A stretch of 51,411 nt of DNA, taken from the NCBI GenBank assembly GCA_019038695.1, contig JAHOYZ010000053.1, forward strand, positions 1 to 51,411, given 5' to 3'. Positions within the stretch are counted from its first letter, which is position 1. Every line of letters starts with the position of its first letter. Below, one piece after another: positions 1 to 6,518 of this stretch. The position numbers were made by a program, and so were the translations under genes. The notes beneath the pieces are model-generated. The model was not told where the DNA came from. It saw only the letters and a list, made by a program, of their open reading frames with translations, and searched no databases. The DNA is from Candidatus Zixiibacteriota bacterium. Lineage in GTDB: Bacteria; Zixibacteria; MSB-5A5; GN15; FEB-12.

Positions 1-684
1 CTGGGCAATGGCGACGGAACCTTCCAGTCTGCGGTTAACTATACCGCCGGAGATGACCCTTTCTCTGTTTTCTCGATTGATTTAGACGGTGATGGCAACA
101 ATGATCTGGCCACGGCGAACTTTTACTCTAACAATGTTTCGATACTGCTGGGCAATGGCGACGGAACATTCCAGTCGGCAGTTAACTATACCACCGGATA
201 TAGCCCTCGCTCTGTTTTCTCGATTGATTTTAACGGCGATGGTAACAATGATCTGGCGACTGCGAACGGATACTCTGACGATGTTTCGATACTGCTGGGC
301 AATGGCGACGGAACATTCCAGTCTGCGGTTAACTATGCCGTCGGAGGTGGCCCTCGTTCTGTTTTCTCGATTGATTTTGACGGCGATGGCGACAATGATC
401 TGGCGACTGCGAACTTTGACTCTGACGATGTTTCGATACTGCTGAATCTGACTATCTGCTGCAACGGCGACGGCTTGCGCGGCAATGTCGACTACTTATT
501 GCCCGATGAAATCAACATCGCCGACCTGACTTACCTGGTGGCCTACCTATTCACCGGAGGGGCAGAGCCGCCGTGTATAGATGAAAGTGACATAGACGGT
601 AATGGCGAGATCAATATCGCCGATCTGACTTATCTCGTTTCGTACTTGTTTACTGGAGGTATACCGCCGGTGGTGTGCCCGTAG
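1..684 (+). CDS. FG-GAP/VCBS repeat protein with C-terminal dockerin-like module (5' truncated)
   Basis: The reading frame is open from the first base and ends at a TAG at 682-684, so the 5' part lies outside the window. The visible 227 residues contain three FG-GAP-type repeats of 49 residues, each with SVFSID followed by a calcium-loop pattern (DxDGDGxND) and ending SILLGNGDGTF. Such repeats form blades of beta-propellers in secreted proteins. From about residue 154 a Cys-Cys pair leads into a dockerin-like domain with two copies of INIADLTYLV; the second has a canonical DIDGNGE calcium loop. The protein is a close paralogue of the genes at 12733 and 50143. The ligand is unknown. Dockerin modules normally bind cohesins, but no cohesin is visible here. 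Confidence 0.9.
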   Translation: MGNGDGTFQSAVNYTAGDDPFSVFSIDLDGDGNNDLATANFYSNNVSILLGNGDGTFQSAVNYTTGYSPRSVFSIDFNGDGNNDLATANGYSDDVSILLGNGDGTFQSAVNYAVGGGPRSVFSIDFDGDGDNDLATANFDSDDVSILLNLTICCNGDGLRGNVDYLLPDEINIADLTYLVAYLFTGGAEPPCIDESDIDGNGEINIADLTYLVSYLFTGGIPPVVCP

Positions 685-714
685 GGTTGGGATGATTTCG
701 TGGGGCACCTAATG

Positions 715-734
715 GGCAGACGAGGGCGTCTGCC
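715..734. repeat. Dispersed palindrome GGCAGACGAGGGCGTCTGCC
   Basis: This is an 8-bp inverted repeat (GGCAGACG/CGTCTGCC) around a four-base centre. The same sequence, in the opposite orientation, recurs at 18326-18343 (slightly shortened) and twice in tandem at 49793-49852. All copies are intergenic and sit just after gene ends. It behaves like a REP-type element; a role in transcript ends is possible, but no T-tract follows. Confidence 0.7.
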
Positions 735-751
735 GCCCACTTATAATGATT

Positions 752-775
752 GTCGAAACTGAAGACAGTGTCGAC
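752..775. repeat. 24-nt hairpin repeat downstream of FG-GAP gene
   Basis: The sequence folds as GTCGA-A-ACTG, loop AAGA, CAGT-G-TCGAC. An identical 24-mer lies at 14975-14998, again a short distance after the stop codon of an FG-GAP/dockerin gene. It may be a 3'-end structure shared by this gene family or may have been co-duplicated with the genes. Confidence 0.6.
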
Positions 776-846
776 CTACAAGACTGATGGACCACCCAGC
801 CTAAGAGGGTTCCAGCTTACCATACTTTTGTTTGGACCGAAAGCAA

Positions 847-1692
847 TTATCCACGGTTCGTATTGCGGAATCGTCCCCACAACGCCGCCAGGCCGTAGGC
901 AACGCCCGCTACAAGAATGATCGTTGCGCCCGCCGGCAAGTCAGGCGTATAGCTCACTCCCAAACCAACCGTCGAGAACAATGCACTCAGGAGAACCGCC
1001 ACCAACATCGCTTGTCGTAATGATCGAGTGAAACGCAAAGCTATCGCCGCCGGTAGAGTAAGCATAGCGATTACCATGACAATACCGACTACCGTAGTTA
1101 GTATCACAACCGTCAACGCCGTCACACTCAGCAACAACAGGTAGAAGAACTCCACATTGACCCGTCTTACACGGGTGAACTCCTGATCATAGCATACCGC
1201 CTGGAGACGATTGAAGAATAGAAACGTGACCAGCAGAATGAGAACGTCGAGTATCGCAATCAGCCAGAGGTCGCCTGTCCCGACCATGAGTATGTTGCCG
1301 AACAGGTAGCTCATGAGGTCCTGGTTGTATCCGGGCGTGCGGGAAATGAACACGATTCCCACCGCCATACCCACCGCCCATACAGCCCCGATAGCTGTGT
1401 CTTCACGTTCACGAGCGCGGAGACTGACCCAGCCGATAACGACCGCCGCAAGCAAAGCGGCCACCGCCGCACCATGCAAGGGTTGAAGCCATGTCCAGCC
1501 ACAACTCACGGAAAGATAGTGAGCCACACCCAAACCGCCGAATACACTGTGGGCAAGCCCTCCGGCCAGGTAGGTTATGCGCCGGGCAACAACGAAAGAC
1601 CCCACCACTCCGCACGCGATGCTTGCCAGCAGGCCAGCCAATAGTGCGTTCTGCAAGAAGGAATGATGAATTATGGCATCAATGAATTCCAT
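847..1692 (-). CDS. znuB: Zinc/manganese-type metal ABC transporter permease (ZnuB-like)
   Basis: This 281-residue, very hydrophobic protein has the architecture of the ABC-3 permease family (ZnuB/MntB/TroC), with about eight membrane segments and the typical beginning in which a membrane-embedded helix precedes a GGLAHSVFGGLG stretch. It forms the inner-membrane channel through which the ZnuA-like binding protein delivers a divalent metal, powered by the ATPase encoded just upstream. The ATG shares one base with the stop of znuC (TAATG), which implies translational coupling. The length is normal for the family. The metal (Zn versus Mn or Fe) cannot be fixed from this subunit; zinc is favoured by the His-rich partners. 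Confidence 0.9.
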   Translation of the reverse strand: MEFIDAIIHHSFLQNALLAGLLASIACGVVGSFVVARRITYLAGGLAHSVFGGLGVAHYLSVSCGWTWLQPLHGAAVAALLAAVVIGWVSLRAREREDTAIGAVWAVGMAVGIVFISRTPGYNQDLMSYLFGNILMVGTGDLWLIAILDVLILLVTFLFFNRLQAVCYDQEFTRVRRVNVEFFYLLLLSVTALTVVILTTVVGIVMVIAMLTLPAAIALRFTRSLRQAMLVAVLLSALFSTVGLGVSYTPDLPAGATIILVAGVAYGLAALWGRFRNTNRG

Positions 1693-2474
1693 TACAAATC
1701 TTCACTATGGTGATGATCATGTTGGTCGTGGCGTACAACACGCATCCCCGATCCATACAGTTCGCCGACGAATTCATTTTCCATGACGGAGGTCGGATGG
1801 ACCGCGACCGTCCGATTGACACACACTACCTGCTTGACAAAATCAGAGACAAAGGCAGGATCGTGAGACACCATAACAATGGTCAGATGCTTATTAAGTT
1901 GCTGGAGTAGCTCGTGCAGTTCTTTTTCCACCTGCCGATCAAGATTAGCCATCGGTTCATCAAGAAGCAACAGTTCCGGCTGGGCAGCCAGCGCACGACC
2001 AATCAGCAAACGTCGGTGCTGTCCTCCCGACAACTCTCCTGCCGGTCGCTCTGCTAACTCGGCTAAACCAACCTGTTGCAGTGCGTCAAGCGCAACCCTG
2101 GTATCTTCTGCCGGAAACGGACCCCACCTCATACCCCGGCGCAACCGTCCCATAAGAGCAACTTCCAGAACACTGATCGGAAACTGTCGGTCGGTATCTA
2201 CATGCTGAGGCAAATATCCGATACGAGACCTCGCCTCAAGTGGGGCAACACCCAATAACTTGACCGAACCCCGAGCGGGAGCCAATAAACCCAGCATGAT
2301 TTTCATCAGTGTCGTTTTGCCACCGCCATTGGGGCCGACGATCCAGACAAACTCGCGCTCATAGACTGTCAGGTTGACATCCTGGAGAACCGTTTGGCCA
2401 TTGTATGCAAATGACACGCCGTCGATTTCTATGATCGGTTTTCTATCGCCTGCTGAGTCTGTGTCCTTTCCCAC
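1692..2474 (-). CDS. znuC: Metal ABC transporter ATP-binding protein (ZnuC-like)
   Basis: This 260-residue ABC ATPase has all the expected motifs: Walker A GPNGGGKTT (47-55), Q-loop YLPQ (87-90), signature LSGGQ (148-152), Walker B LLLLDEP (168-174) and the switch SHD (203-205). It energises import of a divalent metal through the ZnuB-like permease. The C-terminus carries a His-rich patch (HDQHDHHH, 249-256), which is common in zinc-handling ATPases and may buffer or sense the metal. The gene starts with GTG two bases after the stop of znuA and overlaps znuB by one base, so the three genes form one transcription unit. Confidence 0.93.
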   Translation of the reverse strand: MGKDTDSAGDRKPIIEIDGVSFAYNGQTVLQDVNLTVYEREFVWIVGPNGGGKTTLMKIMLGLLAPARGSVKLLGVAPLEARSRIGYLPQHVDTDRQFPISVLEVALMGRLRRGMRWGPFPAEDTRVALDALQQVGLAELAERPAGELSGGQHRRLLIGRALAAQPELLLLDEPMANLDRQVEKELHELLQQLNKHLTIVMVSHDPAFVSDFVKQVVCVNRTVAVHPTSVMENEFVGELYGSGMRVVRHDQHDHHHSEDL

Positions 2475-2476
2475 GG

Positions 2477-3391
2477 CTACTTGTCCCCTGCGCGGGCTCC
2501 CAGAGCCGCTGCTATTTTGGCTGAGATTTCGACTAAATTATCAATGTAGTTCCGAGCCAGTGGATCGAGCGGGATCACCTCGCCACCTATCGCCTCGGCG
2601 ACAGCTTGGGCCGCTTTTCTGGAGAATTGAGGTTGAACGAAAATCGTTCGCACTGAGTCTTTCCGACAGCTGTCGACCAATTCGGCTAATTGCCGGGCCG
2701 ACGGTTCTTTGCCGTCCATCTCGATGGCGACCTGTTCCAGATCAAAGGCATTGCAGAAATATCCATAGGTCGGATGGAAGACATAGATTGTCCGCCGCTT
2801 GAGATCGGATAGCTCCTGGCGGATAGTCGCTGCAATTGAATCAAGCTGACCCTGGAACGATCTCAGATTTGATTCAAACGTCGGCCGTTGATCCGGCAGC
2901 AACACCGAGAGTGCCTTACAGATATTTTCCGCCTGCACTTTTACCAACGACGGGTCAAGCCAGATGTGAGGATCATGATTGCCAGCGTGTGTGTGACCGT
3001 GATCGTCATGGTCCATTGCGAGCAACTCGATTCCTCTACGAGTATCGACTATCTCAAGATTGTCAAAGCCGGATTTTATCTTCTCAAGCAATCGTTTTTC
3101 GAAGGGAAGCCCCACTGTGAATAGGATACTAGCCTCTGCCAAACAGGACATCTGACGCGGAGTAGGATCGTAGGTAACCGGCGATTGACCCGATCCAATC
3201 AGTACTTCCACTGTGACCTGCGATCCCCCAACCTGCTCTACAAAATATGCCTGCGGGGAAATACTGACAAACACAAGTGTTTTCCCTGTTGGCCTGTGTT
3301 CACCAGCCCAGATGAAAGAGGACAGGAACAACGTGATGGCCATAATTGTCACCACCCAGAGACAGCAGATTCTACTCATCTTGTTTGTCAT
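2477..3391 (-). CDS. znuA: Metal ABC transporter substrate-binding protein (ZnuA-like)
   Basis: This is a periplasmic cluster 9 (TroA/ZnuA fold) solute-binding protein. The ATG at 3391 is chosen because it sits four bases after the stop of the upstream regulator gene and gives a normal signal peptide (hydrophobic core about residues 11-28, ending near WAG); an upstream frame extension would overlap the regulator. The protein is then 304 residues. A His/Asp-rich loop (MDHDDHGHTHAGNHD, 126-140) precedes HIWLDP (H142, ligand). Further ligand candidates are H206 in FHPTYGYF and D276 in PLDPL. The usual first ligand in the SPHTYEPTP motif is Val here (SPVTYDPTP, 70-78), which is odd. It delivers metal to ZnuB/ZnuC. 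Confidence 0.88.
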   Translation of the reverse strand: MTNKMSRICCLWVVTIMAITLFLSSFIWAGEHRPTGKTLVFVSISPQAYFVEQVGGSQVTVEVLIGSGQSPVTYDPTPRQMSCLAEASILFTVGLPFEKRLLEKIKSGFDNLEIVDTRRGIELLAMDHDDHGHTHAGNHDPHIWLDPSLVKVQAENICKALSVLLPDQRPTFESNLRSFQGQLDSIAATIRQELSDLKRRTIYVFHPTYGYFCNAFDLEQVAIEMDGKEPSARQLAELVDSCRKDSVRTIFVQPQFSRKAAQAVAEAIGGEVIPLDPLARNYIDNLVEISAKIAAALGARAGDK

Positions 3392-3395
3392 GCGC

Positions 3396-3680
3396 TCATT
3401 TGTTCTTTTGCAGTCGTGGCGCAGATTCGCGCGAACAGACCAGGTGCAGTTCATGGCAGTCACTACACTCTTCCACTTGATGACTCTCATTGAACTGATC
3501 CCAATGATCTCGCTGGCTTGGAGTCAGAATACCGGTCCCCATACACAAAGGGCAGGTGCTATCGAGCGCCGCCAACAATGCCGAGCGAATGAAACTGGAT
3601 CGGTTGGGGATACCCTTGAGTGCTTCCAACAATGACTCATCAACCTTGAAAGTCACAATCTCAGATTTTCGCTTCACCAC
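3396..3680 (-). CDS. Ribbon-helix-helix regulator with Cys-rich C-terminal tail, probably metal-sensing
   Basis: This 94-residue protein starts at one of two adjacent GTG codons behind AAGGA. Residues 5-40 match the CopG/MetJ-type ribbon-helix-helix fold: a short strand SEIVTFKVD followed by two helices with RSSFIRSALLAAL. The second half has CPLC (43-46, in CPLCMGTG), CSDC (72-75), H76, H79 and C82, a plausible zinc site. The gene is first in the operon and is followed within four bases by znuA. By position and ligand content it is inferred to be the operon's own metal-responsive repressor, in the manner of NikR but with a different sensor domain. It is not a Fur/Zur protein. Confidence 0.75.
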   Translation of the reverse strand: MVKRKSEIVTFKVDESLLEALKGIPNRSSFIRSALLAALDSTCPLCMGTGILTPSQRDHWDQFNESHQVEECSDCHELHLVCSRESAPRLQKNK

Positions 3681-3723
3681 GTAACATCCTTGCCAAGATA
3701 ATAGTGTGTAACCTCTCTCTTGA

Positions 3724-3752
3724 ATTATTACATTGTATTACCTTCATGTCAA
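3724..3752 (-). promoter_or_regulatory. Promoter of the metal-uptake operon with 10-bp direct repeats
   Basis: On the minus strand TTGACA (3752-3747) is followed after 16-17 bases by TAATAA or AATAAT (3730-3724). The spacer and -10 contain GTAATA twice, at 3741-3736 and 3731-3726, separated by four bases, which is one helical turn. Tandem half-sites with this spacing are the usual target form for ribbon-helix-helix repressors, so this is a candidate operator for the regulator that starts 44 bases downstream. Confidence 0.55.
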
Positions 3753-3786
3753 GAAGTTTGGTGGCACGATAATTGTCTCGACCCCC

Positions 3787-4341
3787 TTAGTTCTCTTCAA
3801 GAATCTTTTTTATTCGGTCAATAGGCAGCCCGGAAACCTCGGCGACTTTTTCGGGGTCACCATTCCACCGAATAACCAGACGACGAACATACGCCACCTC
3901 GAATTCCGCCACCGCCGCAGAAAATGGTTCGCGACCGGTAATCTCCTCCCATTGGTGAGCCTCTTTGCGCATGGCCTGAAACCTCATCGCCCGGTCGATG
4001 GTGTAAATTATCTGTTCTTTTTTGAAGGGCTTGGTAATGTAATCAAAAGCACCCAGTTCCATCACCCTGGTAGCTGATTCCAACGAACCGAAGGCCGTGA
4101 TGATGATCACAAGTTCATCGCGCTGATGCTCCCTAACAAAGCGAAGGATATCCATTCCGTCCATACCGGGCATTCTCAGGTCGCTGATGATCAGGTCATA
4201 CCGCTGATCGCCGAGCACATCTTCCACTTCGAGAGAATTGCTAATGGTCGTGACTTCGTACTGCGTCTTTTCCCTGATGATCCGCTCCAACAGCTTCAGC
4301 ATGTGAGGTTCGTCATCTACGGCGAGAATCTTGAGTTTCAT
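3787..4341 (-). CDS. Response regulator with receiver domain and Fis-like C-terminus
   Basis: Residues 1-120 are a complete receiver domain: acidic pair D9/D10, phosphoacceptor D54 in SDLRMPGMDG, T82 and K104 in YITKPF. The 184-residue protein has no AAA+ or other output domain. Residues about 148-184 (VRRLVIRWNGDPEKVAEVSG) resemble the Fis-type helix-turn-helix of NtrC-class regulators, so it may be a short DNA-binding regulator. The ATG overlaps the stop of the histidine kinase gene by four bases (ATGA), making the kinase its likely partner. The target genes are unknown. Confidence 0.88.
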   Translation of the reverse strand: MKLKILAVDDEPHMLKLLERIIREKTQYEVTTISNSLEVEDVLGDQRYDLIISDLRMPGMDGMDILRFVREHQRDELVIIITAFGSLESATRVMELGAFDYITKPFKKEQIIYTIDRAMRFQAMRKEAHQWEEITGREPFSAAVAEFEVAYVRRLVIRWNGDPEKVAEVSGLPIDRIKKILEEN

Positions 4342-6518
4342 TTGGTCTTACCTTCCTGACCTTGTTTGGCATCCCTGATTCGCAGGGTTACGGTAAATGA
4401 TGTGCCACCCGGCTCATCAGGATCGTCCTCGGTTGAATGGCTGAAGAAATCAATCGAGCCACCAGATTTATTGACCATCCCATAGCATAACGACAACCCC
4501 AATCCGGTCCCCTCGCCGACTTTTTTGGTAGTGAAGAAGGGGTCGAAAACGCGCGCCTTCACCCTATCAGGGATACCACACCCGTTGTCGGTCACACGAA
4601 CACAAACCCGTCGCGATTCGATCCAGGCCGAAAGCGTCAGCATACCACCATTTTCCTTCATCGCCGCCAGAGCGTTATTGATGAGATTAAAAATGACTTG
4701 CTGGAACTCTCGCGGATCGCCTGCGACCCTGGGCAAATCATCAGCTACTTCGACAACAACTTGTACTTTCTTGTTATCCAGGGTAGTACTCACGATGTTC
4801 AATACTGAAGTCAGACTGTCGTTGACATCAACGCTCGTTTGCTCCCCCTCACTGACACGAGCGAATCCCAGTAAATGCTCCACGGTTTTCTTGGCATTCT
4901 CCGCATTCTCTTCAATTATCTTCAGGTCCTCCCGTTCGGAAGAGCCTTTAGGAAATTTTTCCTTGAGAAGATCGGTAAACCCAAGGATCACACCCAGAGG
5001 ATTATTTATCTCATGTGCCACACCGGCGGCGAGGGTCCCAATCGAAGCCAGCTTCTCAGTGCCATACAAGTGCTGCTCAACCGCAACTTCCTCGGTGACA
5101 TCCTTGGTAATACCAACATTGCCAATAATCTCACCATCACGTTCCCGCACTACCGCCCTTGAGATATCCACCCAAATTCGACATCCATCGGCAGTAACTC
5201 GCTGGGTCCGGTAGTTACGAATGGATCCGTGTTTGAGAACTTCGTCCCGCATCCGCCCTAACTCCCGTTCGGCATCGAATTCAGGCGGTATGATCCGGTG
5301 TAGAGTTCGCCCTATCATCTCTTTCTCGGTATACCCGAAGATAAGTTCAGCCCCATGGTTCCAGACGAGTACACGGCTGTCGTTGTCCATGAGAATAATG
5401 CCATCTACCGAATGCCTCATGATACTCGAAAGGTACTCCTCCTGCTCCACTACCCTACGGAACAGAGCCTTGGCCATGCGGCGCTCATAGATTACAACCA
5501 CAAGACCCAGCAGACACAAACCCAGAATGATCGCTGCCTCAGCAGTAATGTGCCGCACAGTAGTACTCTCAATAGCCTTGACAACGTCACTCTCCGGAGT
5601 ATTTACAGCGACCGACCAATAGCTCTCCTCAGGCAATAGCGGACTCTTCACGGGAGCAAAGGCTAAGAGCATGGGAATCGGAGTTAGCCAGTCATTGCGG
5701 CTCAGGCCGGAATAGATATCCGTACCAGCTTCTCCGGCCAACATCCTCTGCACGATGACACTGTCGATCTTCGAGAAATCACTGCCCGGAGATGCCTTGG
5801 AATGTGCAGCCGAAGCATTCAGAGCAATGAACTTGCTATGCGGGTGAAAGAGAAACCGGCCAGTGTCATCAATAATCCAGGTGTAACCTGACCACTCTGA
5901 TTGCATATCACTATCTAAATCACCGACCAGACGATTTAGATCAAGCCGCAGGTAGAGAATACCTCCCTCGTGGTCGGCTTCCAGCTGCATACAAAGCAAA
6001 CCTTCAATACGAAAAGACGTAGTAACAGAATCGATTGATGTCATCGGAGCTAAGAAAATCAATCGTTCACTATGCAGGCTGTGCTTAGCCTTGAGCAAAT
6101 TGTAGGGTAGCGGGGTCAGGTCAGAACCTGCATAACGAGCCACCAATCCACCGACATCAGAATACAGACCCGCTTCCAATATCCCTCTTGACGCTCCGGC
6201 ATGCACCACATGCTGCATAACCTTCGTGATCTCATCCGATCCCATACGATTGAGATCATATGTTGACAGCTGCTTCAGCCCCATTTGAGCATCCTGCAAG
6301 CGCGTACCAATCTGCGCCGCGGCAACCCGCGCGAGCATTAGTTGCTGGCGATTGAAATCATCCGTAACGCGACTACGCATCAACCCTGCATCATAATAGA
6401 CAATGTACAATCCGAGGCACAGCATACAGAAGATCGAAGCTGTGCTCAACCACATCAATCCTCTAATCCGTTTTATCTTACGGTCCTGAAGTTGCTTCCG
6501 ATCCGGGACCGGGCTCAT
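4338..6518 (-). CDS. Membrane-bound sensor histidine kinase with PAS domain
   Basis: The 726 residues run as: membrane segment 20-41; an extracytoplasmic sensor region of about 280 residues, probably Cache-like; membrane segment 327-345; PAS domain 362-480 (WNHGAELIFGYTEKEMIG); DHp domain with phospho-His H502 in AHEINNPLG; and an ATPase domain with N-box NLINNA (611-616), G1 DNGCGIP (644-650) and G2 GTGLGL (670-675). It should sense an external signal and phosphorylate the response regulator encoded directly downstream. Its ATG overlaps the stop of the PEP-synthase-like gene and its stop overlaps the regulator start, both by four bases. The ligand is unknown. Confidence 0.92.
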   Translation of the reverse strand: MSPVPDRKQLQDRKIKRIRGLMWLSTASIFCMLCLGLYIVYYDAGLMRSRVTDDFNRQQLMLARVAAAQIGTRLQDAQMGLKQLSTYDLNRMGSDEITKVMQHVVHAGASRGILEAGLYSDVGGLVARYAGSDLTPLPYNLLKAKHSLHSERLIFLAPMTSIDSVTTSFRIEGLLCMQLEADHEGGILYLRLDLNRLVGDLDSDMQSEWSGYTWIIDDTGRFLFHPHSKFIALNASAAHSKASPGSDFSKIDSVIVQRMLAGEAGTDIYSGLSRNDWLTPIPMLLAFAPVKSPLLPEESYWSVAVNTPESDVVKAIESTTVRHITAEAAIILGLCLLGLVVVIYERRMAKALFRRVVEQEEYLSSIMRHSVDGIILMDNDSRVLVWNHGAELIFGYTEKEMIGRTLHRIIPPEFDAERELGRMRDEVLKHGSIRNYRTQRVTADGCRIWVDISRAVVRERDGEIIGNVGITKDVTEEVAVEQHLYGTEKLASIGTLAAGVAHEINNPLGVILGFTDLLKEKFPKGSSEREDLKIIEENAENAKKTVEHLLGFARVSEGEQTSVDVNDSLTSVLNIVSTTLDNKKVQVVVEVADDLPRVAGDPREFQQVIFNLINNALAAMKENGGMLTLSAWIESRRVCVRVTDNGCGIPDRVKARVFDPFFTTKKVGEGTGLGLSLCYGMVNKSGGSIDFFSHSTEDDPDEPGGTSFTVTLRIRDAKQGQEGKTK

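Noticed and set aside
2477-3490. Longer ZnuA-like frame starting at 3490
   Set aside because: The added N-terminus overlaps the regulator gene and would bury the signal peptide; the ATG at 3391 follows the regulator stop directly.
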